Notes: generated by a model from the letters alone, not told the origin. Shown: positions 25,895 to 39,104, counted from the stretch's first letter. The stretch: DNA of 64,000 nt from Actinomycetales bacterium (GCA_018970025.1 JAGWXF010000001.1:62001-126000); one strand, 5' to 3'. Made by a program: numbers and translations.

Positions 25895-25911
25895 ATAAGG
25901 ATCGGGTGCGC

Positions 25912-26532
25912 GTGAGACGGGTAGGACTGACCGGCGGGATCGGCGCAGGCAAGTCGTCAGTGGCGCAGATGCTGCGGGAGCGGGGTGCCGTGGTCATCGA
26001 TGCCGACCAGATCGCTCGTGAGATCGTCGAGCCGGGCGAGCCGGCCCTTGCCGAGCTGGTCGAGGCCTTCGGCTCCGGCATCCTGCACCATGACGGGACC
26101 TTGCATCGCGCCAGGCTCGCGTCGATGGCGTTCGGGGACGCCGATCGGACCAGGCAGCTGAATGCCATCATGCATCCGCGGATCGCCCAGGAGAGCCAGC
26201 GCCGACTCGACGAGGCAGCGGATGCCCCGCTGGTCGTCTACGACATGCCCCTGCTGGTGGAGACCGGACAGCAGGACCTCGTGGATGTCGTGGTCGTGGT
26301 CGACATCCCGGTGGAGCTCCAGGTGAGCCGGGCGGTCGGCCAGCGCGGACTCGACGAGGCTGACGTGATGCGACGGATCGCGGCCCAGGCGACGCGAGAG
26401 CGACGGCTGGCCTGCGCGGACCACGTCATCGACAACAGCGGTACCCCGGACGCCACTCGTGCGCAGGTCGAGCGGCTATGGCATGACCTCGTCGAAGGCC
26501 CGGCCGCCGACGCAGGAAGGGGTGCGCCGTGA
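25912..26532 (+). CDS. coaE: Dephospho-CoA kinase
   Basis: Last step of coenzyme A synthesis. 206 residues: P-loop GGIGAGKSS, then [24 protein letters not shown] and the conserved DMPLLVETG. Start GTG 25912 is selected because the family begins [14 protein letters not shown] and AAGGATCGGG lies upstream; GTGs at 25891 and 25906 are in frame but the first lies within the repeat array. A tandem array of mini-ORFs occupies the whole leader. The stop overlaps uvrB (GTGA). Confidence 0.94.
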   Translation: MRRVGLTGGIGAGKSSVAQMLRERGAVVIDADQIAREIVEPGEPALAELVEAFGSGILHHDGTLHRARLASMAFGDADRTRQLNAIMHPRIAQESQRRLDEAADAPLVVYDMPLLVETGQQDLVDVVVVVDIPVELQVSRAVGQRGLDEADVMRRIAAQATRERRLACADHVIDNSGTPDATRAQVERLWHDLVEGPAADAGRGAP

Positions 26533-28574
26533 CCCGGCCCGTCACCGACCTGCAGCGCCGCGTCGCCCCGTTCACGGTTCGCGCGCCCTTCCAGCCCTCC
26601 GGCGATCAGCCCGAGGCCATCGCCGCGCTGGCCGAGCGCATCCGGTCGGGGGAGCGCGACAGCGTCCTGCTCGGCGCAACCGGCACGGGCAAGAGCGCCA
26701 CGACGGCCTGGCTGGTCGAGGAGCTGCAGCGGCCCACCCTGGTGATGGCCCCGAACAAGACCCTGGCTGCCCAGCTGACCGCCGAGTTCCGCGAGCTGCT
26801 GCCGGACAACGCGGTCGAGTACTTCGTCTCGTACTACGACTACTACCAGCCCGAGGCCTACATCCCGCAGTCCGATACCTATATCGAGAAGGACTCCTCC
26901 ATCAACGAGGAGGTGGAGCGCCTGCGGCACTCGGCGACCAATAGCCTGCTCACGCGCCGGGATGTCCTGGTGGTGGCGACCGTGTCGGCCATCTACGGCC
27001 TGGGCACGCCCCAGGAGTACGTCGATCGCATGGTGCGCCTTCGGGTCGGGGAGTCCATCGAGCGGGATGCGCTGCTGCGGGCTTTCGTCGCCATCCAGTA
27101 CACACGCAATGACGTCGCCTTCCAGCGCGGCACGTTCCGGGTCCGGGGCGACACGGTCGAGGTCTTCCCGGTGTACGAGGAGCATCCGGTGCGTATCGAG
27201 ATGTTCGGGGACGAGATCGAGCGGCTCATGACCCTGCACCCGGTCACCGGGGAGATCCTGACGGACGACACCGAGACGTACGTCTTCCCGGCCAGTCACT
27301 ACGTCGCCGGGCCTGAGCGGATGGAGCGGGCGATCAGCGGCATCGAGGCGGAGCTGCAGGCGCGCCTGGACGAGCTCGAGCGCCAGGGCCGCCTCCTGGA
27401 GGCCCAGCGACTTCGGATGCGAACCGCCTATGACGTGGAGATGATGCGGCAGGTGGGCAGCTGCGCCGGGATCGAGAACTACTCGCGGCACATCGACGGC
27501 CGAGAGGCAGGCAGCCCGCCCAACTGCCTGCTGGACTACTTCCCCGAGGACTTCCTCCTGGTGATCGACGAGTCCCACGTCACGGTGCCGCAGATCGGGG
27601 CGATGTACGAGGGGGACGCCAGCCGCAAGCGCACCCTCGTCGAGCATGGATTCCGGCTGCCGAGCGCCATGGACAACCGCCCCCTTCGATGGGACGAGTT
27701 CGTCGAGCGGATCGGCCAGACGGTGTACCTGTCGGCCACGCCCGGGCCCTACGAGCTCAGCCGGGTCCAGGGCGAGGTGGTGGAGCAGGTGATCCGTCCC
27801 ACCGGGCTGGTCGACCCGCTCGTGGTCGTGAAGCCGACGAAGGGGCAGATCGACGACCTGATGGACGAGATCAAGGCGCGGGCCGAGCGCAATGAGCGCG
27901 TGCTGGTGACGACGCTGACCAAGCGGATGGCCGAGGACCTGACCGACTACCTGCTCTCGCACGGCATCAAGGTCCAGTACCTGCACTCGGAGGTCGACAC
28001 CCTGCGGCGCGTGGAGCTCCTGCGCGAGCTGAGACTTGGCGTCTTCGACGTCCTCGTCGGCATCAACCTGCTGCGAGAGGGCCTTGACCTGCCTGAGGTA
28101 TCCCTGGTTGCCATCCTCGACGCAGACAAGGAGGGGTTCCTCCGCTCGGAGACCTCGCTGATCCAGACGATCGGCCGCGCCGCCCGCAATGTCTCCGGCG
28201 AGGTGCACATGTACGCCGACTCGCTGACCCCGTCGATGACCCGCGCCATCGACGAGACATCGCGGCGCCGGGCCAAGCAGGTCGCGTACAACCTCGCGCA
28301 TGGGATCGACCCGCAGCCCCTGCGCAAGCGCATCGCGGACATCACCGACCTGCTCGCCCGGGAGGATGCCGACACTGAGGCGCTCGCTCGCGAGCAGCCC
28401 CCCGGCAAGCGCCGGCCCCTGGCCGAGACCGAGCTCGTCGGGCTGATCGACGACCTGACCGCGCAGATGCACGCCGCGGCCGCGGAACTGCAGTTCGAGC
28501 TGGCTGCCCGGCTGCGGGACGAGGTCTCTGACCTCAAGCGGGAGCTGCGCGGCATGCGGGAGGCGGTGGGCTGA
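26529..28574 (+). CDS. uvrB: Excinuclease ABC subunit B
   Basis: Damage-verification helicase of nucleotide excision repair. 681 residues: Walker A GATGTGKS at 49-56, beta-hairpin region [20 protein letters not shown], Walker B-like [20 protein letters not shown], helicase motifs V/VI ([29 protein letters not shown]) and a C-terminal UVR motif ([20 protein letters not shown]) that binds UvrC. It starts inside the coaE stop and ends one base into the next gene. Confidence 0.97.
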   Translation: MTRPVTDLQRRVAPFTVRAPFQPSGDQPEAIAALAERIRSGERDSVLLGATGTGKSATTAWLVEELQRPTLVMAPNKTLAAQLTAEFRELLPDNAVEYFVSYYDYYQPEAYIPQSDTYIEKDSSINEEVERLRHSATNSLLTRRDVLVVATVSAIYGLGTPQEYVDRMVRLRVGESIERDALLRAFVAIQYTRNDVAFQRGTFRVRGDTVEVFPVYEEHPVRIEMFGDEIERLMTLHPVTGEILTDDTETYVFPASHYVAGPERMERAISGIEAELQARLDELERQGRLLEAQRLRMRTAYDVEMMRQVGSCAGIENYSRHIDGREAGSPPNCLLDYFPEDFLLVIDESHVTVPQIGAMYEGDASRKRTLVEHGFRLPSAMDNRPLRWDEFVERIGQTVYLSATPGPYELSRVQGEVVEQVIRPTGLVDPLVVVKPTKGQIDDLMDEIKARAERNERVLVTTLTKRMAEDLTDYLLSHGIKVQYLHSEVDTLRRVELLRELRLGVFDVLVGINLLREGLDLPEVSLVAILDADKEGFLRSETSLIQTIGRAARNVSGEVHMYADSLTPSMTRAIDETSRRRAKQVAYNLAHGIDPQPLRKRIADITDLLAREDADTEALAREQPPGKRRPLAETELVGLIDDLTAQMHAAAAELQFELAARLRDEVSDLKRELRGMREAVG

Positions 28575-29566
28575 TGGATGTCCCCGGCTGGTTGTGGGCC
28601 GCCACACTGATCGGACTCGTCGGCGTGATTTGCCTGGACCTGGTCATCGTCGACCGGCGGCCGCATGCCTTCGGGGGACGGGAGGCAACCAGGTGGGTGG
28701 CGTTCTACATCAGCCTCGCGGTCGCGTTCACTGCGGTGATCGGGATCGCCTTCGGCTGGTCGTTCGCAGGCCAGTTCTTCGCAGGCTACCTGACCGAGTA
28801 CTCCCTGAGCATCGACAACCTGTTCGTCTTCCTGGTGATCATGACCTCCTTCGCTGTGCCCGTGCACCATCAGCACAGGGTCCTGCTCGTCGGCATCGTC
28901 ATCGCCCTGATCCTGCGTGGCGTCCTGATCGTCATCGGGGCAGGGCTGATCGCGCGCTTCAGCGGGATCTTCTACATCTTCGGCGCATTCCTGCTCTACA
29001 CGGCATGGAAGGTCTGGACGGCCCGCGGCGACGAGGAGCCGGATCCGGACGGCAACGGCCTGGTGCGATTCGTCGCCCGGCGGTTCCCGACGACGCCGGA
29101 CTACCACGGCACCCGGCTCACGGCGATCGTGGCCGGCCAGCGGGTCCTGACGCCGATGGCCCTGGTCATGCTCGCGATCGGCACGACGGACCTGCTCTTC
29201 GCGATGGACAGCATCCCGGCGGTCTTCGGGATCACCGGCGAGGCATATCTTGTCTTCACCGCGAATGCATTCGCCCTGATGGGCCTGCGCCAGCTGTTCT
29301 TCCTGCTGCGGGGGCTCCTGGGCCGGCTGGCCTACCTCAATCGCGGCCTGGCGGTCATCCTCGCCTTCATCGGGCTGAAGCTCGTGCTGACCGCCGTGCA
29401 CGAGACCACCGCCGTGCAGGTCCCGACCATCCCTACCTGGCTCTCGCTGGCCTTCATCGTCCTCGTCCTGGGCATCACGGCTGTTGCCAGCCTGCGGCAC
29501 GCGCCGGCCGACCCGCCTTCCGGGCCCTGCTCCGACGCGCCGGAGCAGGGCCCGGAAGGCGCGTAG
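28574..29566 (+). CDS. TerC-family membrane protein (first of a tandem pair)
   Basis: TerC/Alx-type integral membrane protein; characterised relatives export Mn2+ or affect tellurite resistance. 330 residues with about nine hydrophobic segments and the two acidic family motifs, SLSIDNLFVFLVIMTSF and TTDLLFAMDSIPAVFGIT, which probably form the metal site. The ATG overlaps the uvrB stop by one base. The last codons contain half of a 19-bp inverted repeat. A paralogue follows 67 bases later. Confidence 0.9.
   Translation: MDVPGWLWAATLIGLVGVICLDLVIVDRRPHAFGGREATRWVAFYISLAVAFTAVIGIAFGWSFAGQFFAGYLTEYSLSIDNLFVFLVIMTSFAVPVHHQHRVLLVGIVIALILRGVLIVIGAGLIARFSGIFYIFGAFLLYTAWKVWTARGDEEPDPDGNGLVRFVARRFPTTPDYHGTRLTAIVAGQRVLTPMALVMLAIGTTDLLFAMDSIPAVFGITGEAYLVFTANAFALMGLRQLFFLLRGLLGRLAYLNRGLAVILAFIGLKLVLTAVHETTAVQVPTIPTWLSLAFIVLVLGITAVASLRHAPADPPSGPCSDAPEQGPEGA
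29515..29560. terminator. 19-bp perfect inverted repeat spanning the 3' end of the first TerC gene
   Basis: Left arm GCCTTCCGGGCCCTGCTCC (29515-29533), eight-base loop, right arm 29542-29560, ending just before the TAG stop. There is no T tract after it. It could be a terminator, an mRNA 3' stabiliser or a processing site that separates expression of the two TerC genes. Confidence 0.55.
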
Positions 29567-29633
29567 CAGACGTTCCCCATAGTGTGTTCAGAGCGCTTTC
29601 CGCAGTGGGGGAGCCGCTCACGAGGAGGAATGC

Positions 29634-30644
29634 GTGCAGGTCTCCCTGGCCCTGTGGGTCGCCACCATCGGCGGCATCGCGCTGCTCGTGGCCCTGGACT
29701 TCATCACGGTCAGCCGCAAGCCGCATGAAGTCCGGTTCCGCGAGGCCGCGCTGTGGTCGGTCTTCTACGTCGGGATCGCGATTGCCTTCGGTGCCGCCAT
29801 CTTCGCGTGGCAGGGCTCCCAGTGGGGGACGGAGTACTTCGCCGCCTACCTGGTCGAGAAGTCGCTGAGCGTCGACAACCTGTTCGTCTTCATCATCATC
29901 CTGGCCCAGTTCGCCGTGCCCAGTGTGCTGCACCAGCGAGTCCTGCTCGTGGGGGTCATCCTCGCGCTGCTGCTGCGCGCGGTCTTCATCGCCGTCGGCG
30001 CTGCGGCCCTGCATGCCTTCGCCTTCACGTTCGTCATCTTCGGCGGCATCCTGATCTGGACCGGCATCCAGCTCGCCCGGCACCGCAATGAGGACCCGGA
30101 TCCGCTCGACAATCCCGTCATCAGGGCCGTCCGCAAGCGCTTCGCGTTCTCCGATGACTATGACGGCACCCGGATCTTCACCAGGATCGGCGGGCGCCGG
30201 GTCGCCACGCCGCTGCTCCTGGTGATGGTGTCGATTGCCGCGACCGACCTGCTGTTCGCCCTCGACAGCATTCCGGCGACCTTTGGCGTCACCCAGGAGC
30301 CGTATCTGGTGTTCGCCGCGAACGCCTTCGCCCTGCTGGGCCTGCGGGCCCTGTACTTCCTCCTGCGCGGGCTGCTGGACAAGCTCGTGTACCTGTCGAC
30401 CGGCCTGGCGGTGATCCTGGTCTTCATCGGCATCAAGCTCGTGCTGACGTACCTGCACGAGCAGTTCGCGTCGGTGCCGAAGATCCCGACCAACGCCTCG
30501 CTTGCCTTCATCGGCCTGGTGCTGGTCATCGTCACCGTGGCATCCTGGATCAAGGTGCGCCGTGATCCAGGCGCAGTCGCGCACGCGGGCCGGATGACCG
30601 GCGGCCACTCGGAGGATCACGCCGGTCCCGACGCGGGACGCTAG
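29634..30644 (+). CDS. TerC-family membrane protein (second of a tandem pair)
   Basis: 336 residues, clearly paralogous to the preceding protein but diverged (motifs SLSVDNLFVFIIILAQFAVP and ATDLLFALDSIPATFGVT). The predicted topology is the same. GAGGAGG is placed five bases before GTG 29634; the ATG at 29630 is out of frame. The loop between the halves (KRFAFSDDYDGTRIF) matches the corresponding loop of the first copy. No yybP-ykoY-type riboswitch fits in the 67-base gap. Its TAG stop shares the tetramer CTAG with the stop of the convergent gene. Confidence 0.9.
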   Translation: MQVSLALWVATIGGIALLVALDFITVSRKPHEVRFREAALWSVFYVGIAIAFGAAIFAWQGSQWGTEYFAAYLVEKSLSVDNLFVFIIILAQFAVPSVLHQRVLLVGVILALLLRAVFIAVGAAALHAFAFTFVIFGGILIWTGIQLARHRNEDPDPLDNPVIRAVRKRFAFSDDYDGTRIFTRIGGRRVATPLLLVMVSIAATDLLFALDSIPATFGVTQEPYLVFAANAFALLGLRALYFLLRGLLDKLVYLSTGLAVILVFIGIKLVLTYLHEQFASVPKIPTNASLAFIGLVLVIVTVASWIKVRRDPGAVAHAGRMTGGHSEDHAGPDAGR

Positions 30645-31108
30645 AGCAGCACGGAGCGCTCGTCCGGCAGGTAGACCTTCGCCCCGAGGATGTCCCCGAA
30701 CCGTCCGATCGTGGCGGCGTATGCGCCCACCGGCATGCGATCCTGGGATCCTCTGGGCGCATGCCCGATGCGGTCCGGGCCCACCCGGATGCTCGGGCCG
30801 GTGGCACCACGCGGGTCACCATGCTCCACGGTCGCCAGGACGGGGACGGACTCATGCCCGGTGCGGGGATGCCAGTCGATGGCGGAGGCGATCGACTGGA
30901 GCTCTCGCTGGTGGCTGCCGACCGAGCTCACCTGGATGAACTTCAGGATGAAGGAGCCGAAGGAGTTCGTCCGACGCATCGCTGACTCGAAGTCGAACCC
31001 AGCCGGCCAGCCGGTCAGCTGGAGCGCCTCGTCGCCCCAGATCAGGTGAGCCGGGGCCAGCGGTACCACGACCGCAGTAGAGCCCAGCGTTCCGCGCAGC
31101 ATCCGCAT
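30641..31108 (-). CDS. Hypothetical protein, 155 residues
   Basis: No family recognised. The sequence is predicted soluble, beginning MRMLRGTLGSTAVVVPLAP, with an aromatic cluster (HLIWGDEALQLTGWPAGFDF), NSFGSFILKFIQVSSVG in the middle and a C-terminal GAYAATIGRFGDILGAKVYL. AGGAGGG seven bases before the ATG supports real translation. It converges on the second TerC gene, and the two stop codons overlap in CTAG. A 140-base gap with nothing recognisable separates it from the next minus-strand gene. Confidence 0.6.
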   Translation of the reverse strand: MRMLRGTLGSTAVVVPLAPAHLIWGDEALQLTGWPAGFDFESAMRRTNSFGSFILKFIQVSSVGSHQRELQSIASAIDWHPRTGHESVPVLATVEHGDPRGATGPSIRVGPDRIGHAPRGSQDRMPVGAYAATIGRFGDILGAKVYLPDERSVLL

Positions 31109-31248
31109 CTGAGCCCTCCTGGCCGTTGGATCGAGGTGCGGATCAGATCATGCCCAGCCGACCGCGCCGCTGTACCGGAAAGCCGGGAAAACCCTGCACG
31201 CATGCAGCATGACGGTCCGCCGCAAGCCCGTGAGCGGGACGTGTCGCC

Positions 31249-31902
31249 TCACCAGCCCCGTTCGCGCCACTCGGCCAGGGAGGGCCGCTCAGCGCCGATG
31301 GTCGTGTCGTGACCGTGCCCCGGGTAGACCCAGGTGTCGTCCGCAAGGGGCTGGAACAGGCGGGTCTCGACGCCAGCAAGCAGGGTGGCGAAGCGCTGTG
31401 GATCCTGCTGGGTGTTCCCGACACCACCCGGGAACAGGCAGTCGCCGGTGAACACGTGCGCATGGCCCTGGGGATCGTCGTAGAGCAGCGCGATGGACCC
31501 TGGGGTGTGCCCGACCAGGTGGATGGCGCGCACCTGGCAATGTCCGACGGGAATGCGGTCGTCGTCGGCGACCAGGACGTCGGTGGGCACGTCGATGCCC
31601 GCCGCGTCATCCTCGCCTGCGTACGTGCGAGCCGCGGTGACGCCAACCACCTCCGCCAGCGCCTGCCAGTGATCAGGATGCCGGTGCGTGGTGATCACTG
31701 CGGCCAGACCGTCGTGGCCGATGAGCCCCAGGAGCCGCTCAGGCTCGGCAGCCGCGTCAATGAGCACCTGCTCGCCTGTCTGTCGGCAGCGCAGGAGGTA
31801 CGCATTGTTGTCGTAGGGGCCGACGGCGAGCTTGGAGATGATCAGGTGCGGCAGCTCGCGCACGTCAGCGGCTCCGCCGACCTTCACCTTGCCGGTATAC
31901 AT
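31249..31902 (-). CDS. MBL-fold metallo-hydrolase (glyoxalase II-like)
   Basis: Zinc-dependent hydrolase. 217 residues with the metallo-beta-lactamase signature THRHPDH (THxHxDH), a later ligand His in [11 protein letters not shown], Asp in VFTGDCLF and C-terminal His in [12 protein letters not shown]. It resembles hydroxyacylglutathione hydrolase-like proteins; the actinobacterial thiol substrate is unknown. Start ATG 31902 ([10 protein letters not shown]) is preferred over the longer frame to 31986 because GAAGGGAG precedes it and the extension overlaps uvrA. Divergent from uvrA with 45 bases between starts. Confidence 0.88.
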   Translation of the reverse strand: MYTGKVKVGGAADVRELPHLIISKLAVGPYDNNAYLLRCRQTGEQVLIDAAAEPERLLGLIGHDGLAAVITTHRHPDHWQALAEVVGVTAARTYAGEDDAAGIDVPTDVLVADDDRIPVGHCQVRAIHLVGHTPGSIALLYDDPQGHAHVFTGDCLFPGGVGNTQQDPQRFATLLAGVETRLFQPLADDTWVYPGHGHDTTIGAERPSLAEWRERGW

Positions 31903-31947
31903 TTGGCTCCCTTCGCCCGTTCGGGCTGCATTCCTGGAAGGAGCCTC

Positions 31948-34778
<2,831 letters not shown>

Positions 34779-34782
<4 letters not shown>

Positions 34783-35225
34783 CTCATCAACTGGTGCCGG
34801 CGGCACCCGTGCCGCAGGTGAGCAGGCGTGGCGTGCTGCAGGCGACCGGCCTGGCGGCCGTGGCGACCATCGTGGCCGGCTGCGGATCTACCGGCGACGC
34901 GTCAGGACCGGCGGCGACGTCATCGACCGGAGCCGGGGGGCAGGCGCTCGTCGAGGTCGCACAGGTGCCGGTGGGCGGCGGGGTCGTCCTGGACGAGCCG
35001 GCAATCGTGGTCACGCAGCCAGCAGACGGCACGGTGAAGGCCTTCACCGCCATCTGCCCGCACCAGGGCTGCCTGGTGTCCGAGGTGGTCGACGGCGAAA
35101 TCCTGTGCCCGTGCCACGGGTCGGCGTTCTCGATCGTCGACGGCTCGGTCATCCAGGGGCCGGCACAGGAGGGACTCGCAGCGGAGCCGATCGCCGTCCG
35201 TGACGGGACCGTCACGCTTGCATAG
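34779..35225 (+). CDS. Tat-exported Rieske [2Fe-2S] lipoprotein
   Basis: 148 residues. A twin-arginine signal ([22 protein letters not shown] at 16-17) ends in lipobox VAGC35, so the protein should be exported folded and lipid-anchored. The Rieske domain shows CPHQGC (C93, H95, C98) and CPCHGSAF (C110, C112, H113): ligands C93/H95 and C110/H113 with the disulfide pair C98-C112. It lacks any membrane helix beyond the signal, so it is not a bc1 subunit. Redox partner unknown. ATG overlaps the uvrA stop, and the last 26 bases overlap uvrC. Confidence 0.93.
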
Positions 35226-37164
35226 CCGTCCCGCGCGTGGGGACATCCCGGCTCAGCCCGGGGTGTACCGATTTCGGGATGCCCGTGGCGAGGTCATCTA
35301 CGTGGGCAAGGCCCGCAGCCTGCGGCAGCGGCTCGGCAGCTACTTCCAGGACCCAATGGCCCTGCATCCCCGTACTGCGGCCATGGTGCAGGCCGCTGAC
35401 GATGTCGACTGGGTCACGGTCGGCAACGAGGTCGAGGCCCTGAGCCTGGAGTATGCCTGGATCAAGGAATTCGACCCACGCTTCAACGTGAAGTACCGCG
35501 ACGACAAGTCGTACCCCTACCTTGCCGTGACCCTCGGCGAGGAGTTCCCGCGGGTGACCGTGGTGCGCGAGGCGAAGCGGAAGGGAACTCGCTATTTCGG
35601 TCCGTACGCGCATGCGTGGGCGATCCGCGACAGCGTCGACGAGCTGCTCAAGGTCTTTCCCATCCGCTCATGCCGGGACGGCGTCTTCCGACGCGCGGCC
35701 CAGGTCGGTCGCGCCTGCCTGCTCGGCTACATCGGCAAGTGCTCGGCCCCCTGCGTAGGCCGCATCTCAGCATCGGAGCACCGCGCGCTGGCCCAGGAGT
35801 TCTGCGCCTTCATGTCCGGTCAGTCCGACCGGTTCGTCAGGGATCTCGAGCGCCAGATGCGGCAGGCCGCCGACGAGCAGCGGTACGAGGAGGCAGGGCG
35901 CCTGCGAGATCGCATCGGCGCCCTGCGCCGGGCACTGGAGCGCAATGCCGTCGTGTTCGCCGATGGCACCGATGCCGATGTCATCGGCATCGTCGACGAC
36001 CCCCTCGAAGCGGCCGTGCAGGTCTTCCACGTGCGCGATGGGCGCATTCGAGGCGAGCGCGGATTCGTGCTGGAGAAGGCGGAGGAGCTCGACCCAGGGG
36101 AGTACGTCGACCGGGTGCTGCAGGGGGTGTACGCACAAGAGCCGGCTGCAGGCTATCCGCGCCAGGTGCTGCTGTCGGCGGCGCCTGAGTCGACCCAGGC
36201 CTGGCAGGCCTGGCTGAGCGAAGCCCGCGGGAGTCGAGTGGACGTCCGCGTGCCGCAGCGCGGCGACCTGCGGGCGATCGTCCAGACGGCCGTGACGAAT
36301 GCCGAGCGCGTGCTAGCGGCCCATCGGCTGCGCCGGTCGAGCGACCTCACCAGTCGCAGCCTGGCCCTCGGCGAGCTCCAGCAGGCGCTGGGCCTGGCGG
36401 AGGCTCCGCTGCGGATCGAGTGCATCGACGTCTCCACCCTCCAGGGGCAGGACACGGTCGCGTCCCTGGTGGTGTTCGAGGATGCCCTCCCGCGCAAGCG
36501 CGACTACCGCAGTTACGTGATCAGAACGGCAGGGGCGGATGACACCGCAGCCGTGGCAGAGGTCGTCCGGCGGCGGTTCGCCAGGCTCGCCGAGCCGTCG
36601 AGCGGCGGTCAGGGAAGCCCGGAGGCCGACACTGGGCCTGACACCGGGCCTGTAGCCGAGCCAGGGACTGGTGCCGTGTCGTTCGCATACCCGCCTGGCC
36701 TGCTGGTCATCGACGGCGGACGTCCGCAGGTGAGGGCCGCCCAGGATGCGCTGATGTCGGCCGGCATCACCGACGTGCCGGTCGTCGGGCTTGCCAAGCG
36801 CCTCGAGGAAGTCTGGCTGCCCGACAGCGAGGATCCGGTGATCCTGCCCCGATCGAGCCAGGCCCTGTACCTGCTGCAGCGAGTCCGTGACGAGGCCCAT
36901 CGCACCGCGATCGCCTTGCACCGCAAGCGGCGGGGCAAGCGCCAGACGGCCAGCACTCTGGACGGCATTGCCGGTCTCGGGCCGGCCCGCGCCAGGTCCC
37001 TGCTCGGGCACTTCGGCTCGATGCGCGCCGTGCGCGCGGCTGATGCCGCCGAGCTTGCCCTGGCACCTGGGATCGGTCCGGTCCTCGCTGCGACGATTCA
37101 CGCCGCCCTCCACCCGGCCGAGTCCAGCGGCGGGCAGACTTCCAGCATGGAGGCCCGGCCATGA
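35200..37164 (+). CDS. uvrC: Excinuclease ABC subunit C
   Basis: Makes both incisions of nucleotide excision repair. 654 residues: GIY-YIG nuclease ([20 protein letters not shown]), Cys-rich region ([10 protein letters not shown]), UVR motif ([20 protein letters not shown]), RNase H-like nuclease ([34 protein letters not shown]) and C-terminal HhH pair ([20 protein letters not shown]). An unusual Gly/Pro/Asp/Thr-rich insert of about 35 residues ([14 protein letters not shown]) splits the nuclease domain. GTG 35200 is the best start; TTG 35218 would avoid most of the overlap with the Rieske gene. Confidence 0.96.
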   Translation: MTGPSRLHSRPARGDIPAQPGVYRFRDARGEVIYVGKARSLRQRLGSYFQDPMALHPRTAAMVQAADDVDWVTVGNEVEALSLEYAWIKEFDPRFNVKYRDDKSYPYLAVTLGEEFPRVTVVREAKRKGTRYFGPYAHAWAIRDSVDELLKVFPIRSCRDGVFRRAAQVGRACLLGYIGKCSAPCVGRISASEHRALAQEFCAFMSGQSDRFVRDLERQMRQAADEQRYEEAGRLRDRIGALRRALERNAVVFADGTDADVIGIVDDPLEAAVQVFHVRDGRIRGERGFVLEKAEELDPGEYVDRVLQGVYAQEPAAGYPRQVLLSAAPESTQAWQAWLSEARGSRVDVRVPQRGDLRAIVQTAVTNAERVLAAHRLRRSSDLTSRSLALGELQQALGLAEAPLRIECIDVSTLQGQDTVASLVVFEDALPRKRDYRSYVIRTAGADDTAAVAEVVRRRFARLAEPSSGGQGSPEADTGPDTGPVAEPGTGAVSFAYPPGLLVIDGGRPQVRAAQDALMSAGITDVPVVGLAKRLEEVWLPDSEDPVILPRSSQALYLLQRVRDEAHRTAIALHRKRRGKRQTASTLDGIAGLGPARARSLLGHFGSMRAVRAADAAELALAPGIGPVLAATIHAALHPAESSGGQTSSMEARP

Positions 37165-38057
37165 CCGACGTGATCGGCACGCAGTCCTCGCAGGCACCCG
37201 CGCCCTTCGAGCTGGCACTCGTCACCGGGATGTCCGGAGCCGGCCGTTCCACGGCGGCCAGGGCCCTGGAGGACATGGGGTGGTTCGTCATCGACAACCT
37301 GCCCCCGTCCCTGCTGCGCCCGGCCGTGGACCTCGCCCGCAGCGGATCCGACATCACCCGGGTCGCGGTCGTCGTGGATGTCCGCGGCGGCACCTTCTTC
37401 CGCACCCTCCGGCAGGCGCTGCAGGAGCTGCCCCGCGACGGCGTCCACGTGCGGACGCTGTTCCTGGAGGCATCGGACGAGGCGCTGGTTCGCCGCTTCG
37501 AGAGCTCGCGCCGTCCCCATCCGCTGCAAGGCGATCAGCGCATCACCGACGGACTCCAGGCCGAGCGCGCACTGCTGGGAGACCTGCGGGCCGATGCGGA
37601 CGTCGTCATCGACACCTCCTCGATCAATGTCCACGACCTCCGGCGCAAGGTCGAGGCCGCATTCCACGAGGGTGACCCGCGAACGCTGCGAGCGACGGTG
37701 ACATCCTTTGGCTTCAAGTACGGCATCCCCGTGGATGCCGATCTCGTCGCCGATGTTCGCTTCCTGCCCAATCCGCACTGGGATGAGCAGCTGCGGCCGA
37801 TGAATGGCCTCGATGACCCCGTAGCCGGATTCGTGCTGGGCCAGCGGGATGCAGGGTCGTTCCTGGACGGCTACGCCTCGCTGATCGGCCTGATGCGCGC
37901 GGGGTACCTCGATGAGGGCAAGCGATATCTCACGGTCGCTGTCGGGTGCACGGGCGGCAAGCACCGAAGCGTTGCAATGGCTCAGGCACTGGCCGAGCGG
38001 CTGCGGCGCATCGATATCCCGACGATCGTCACCCACCGCGACCTGGGGCGAGAATGA
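37161..38057 (+). CDS. rapZ: RapZ-family nucleotide-binding protein
   Basis: In enterobacteria RapZ is an RNase E adaptor that senses glucosamine-6-phosphate; the role in actinobacteria is unsettled. 298 residues: P-loop GMSGAGRS at 23-30 (Arg replaces the usual Lys, as commonly in actinobacteria), [32 protein letters not shown] and C-terminal [24 protein letters not shown] overlaps join it to uvrC upstream and yvcK downstream, the conserved uvrC-rapZ-yvcK-whiA block. Confidence 0.95.
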   Translation: MTDVIGTQSSQAPAPFELALVTGMSGAGRSTAARALEDMGWFVIDNLPPSLLRPAVDLARSGSDITRVAVVVDVRGGTFFRTLRQALQELPRDGVHVRTLFLEASDEALVRRFESSRRPHPLQGDQRITDGLQAERALLGDLRADADVVIDTSSINVHDLRRKVEAAFHEGDPRTLRATVTSFGFKYGIPVDADLVADVRFLPNPHWDEQLRPMNGLDDPVAGFVLGQRDAGSFLDGYASLIGLMRAGYLDEGKRYLTVAVGCTGGKHRSVAMAQALAERLRRIDIPTIVTHRDLGRE

Positions 38058-39043
38058 GCCAGCGTGCGCTGCTGGGCAGCGGACACGACGAGCGGCCAAG
38101 GGTCGTGGCCCTGGGCGGTGGACATGGCCTGGCGGTCACGCTGCGGGCCCTGCGCCGGGTCACCGACCGCATTACTGCAGTCGTCGGGGTGGCGGATGAC
38201 GGGGGCTCGAGCGGGCGACTGCGCAGCCAGTTCGGCGTGCTCCCGCCTGGCGATCTGCGGATGGCCCTGGCGGCACTGTGCGGGGATGACACCTGGGGGC
38301 GCACCTGGAGCTCGGTCCTGCAGCACCGCTTCGGCGGGGCAGGCGATCTTGCGGGGCACAGCGTGGGCAACCTGCTCATCACGGCCCTGTGGGAGCAGAC
38401 CCATGATCCGGTTGAGGGCCTGGACTGGGTCGCCGCGCTGCTCGAGGCCCAGGGCCGGGTCCTGCCCTGCTCCACCGTCCCGCTGGATATCGTCGCGGAC
38501 GTCACCGGGCTGGTACCTGGCAGGCCGGAGGAGGTCCGCAGCATCGTGGGCCAGGTCGCGGTGGCGTCCACGGCGGGCGACGTCGTCGGGATCAGGCTGG
38601 AGCCGGCACGACCCCCCGCCTGCCCCGAGGCGATGGCCGCAGTCGCCGAGGCCGATGCCATCGTGCTCGGACCGGGCTCATGGTTCACCTCCGTGCTGCC
38701 GCACCTGCTCATCCCGGACCTCGCCGAGGCAATTGCTGCCAGCGCCGCCACGCGCATCGTGGTGATGAACGTGGACCCGTCGAGCGACCAGGAGACCGCC
38801 GGCCTGCCGTTGGCCGACCACCTGCACGTCCTGCAGCGGGCACTGCCGTCCCTGCGGATCGATGCCGTGATCGCCGATCCGCTCGACGTCGAGGACGCCG
38901 GCGACCTGCGCAGCGCCTGCGACGGGCTCGGCGCTCGACTGGCGTGCGTCGGGGTGCGGTCGACCGGGCGGCCGGGCATGCACGATCCGGACCTGCTGGC
39001 CGTGGCGCTGCGGTCGGCCCTGGAGCCCCGGAGGGAGCCGTGA
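38054..39043 (+). CDS. yvcK: YvcK/CofD-like protein (gluconeogenesis factor, UDP-sugar binding)
   Basis: YvcK/CuvA proteins bind UDP-GlcNAc and link carbon metabolism with cell-wall synthesis in Bacillus and mycobacteria. 329 residues with [40 protein letters not shown] and [10 protein letters not shown], all family signatures, plus [23 protein letters not shown] 38054 overlaps the rapZ stop. A C-terminal extension of about 15 residues is variable. Confidence 0.94.
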   Translation: MSQRALLGSGHDERPRVVALGGGHGLAVTLRALRRVTDRITAVVGVADDGGSSGRLRSQFGVLPPGDLRMALAALCGDDTWGRTWSSVLQHRFGGAGDLAGHSVGNLLITALWEQTHDPVEGLDWVAALLEAQGRVLPCSTVPLDIVADVTGLVPGRPEEVRSIVGQVAVASTAGDVVGIRLEPARPPACPEAMAAVAEADAIVLGPGSWFTSVLPHLLIPDLAEAIAASAATRIVVMNVDPSSDQETAGLPLADHLHVLQRALPSLRIDAVIADPLDVEDAGDLRSACDGLGARLACVGVRSTGRPGMHDPDLLAVALRSALEPRREP

Positions 39044-39104
39044 GCTCGAGTCCACCCCACCCGCGTGGCGCGGCCCCAGCCCGGGTCGTGGCAGGATGCC
39101 CGGC

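Noticed and set aside
29567-29633. yybP-ykoY manganese riboswitch before the second TerC gene
   Set aside because: The 67-base gap is too short and shows no matching helices; only a Shine-Dalgarno is visible.
31309-31947. 213-residue N-terminal extension of UvrA
   Set aside because: It is antisense to the MBL hydrolase, and a Shine-Dalgarno plus family N-terminus mark GTG 31948.
31903-31947. LexA/SOS box before uvrA (GCCCGTTCGGGC)
   Set aside because: It is a small hairpin and does not match the GAAC-N4-GTTC core; no SOS box was found before uvrB or polA either.
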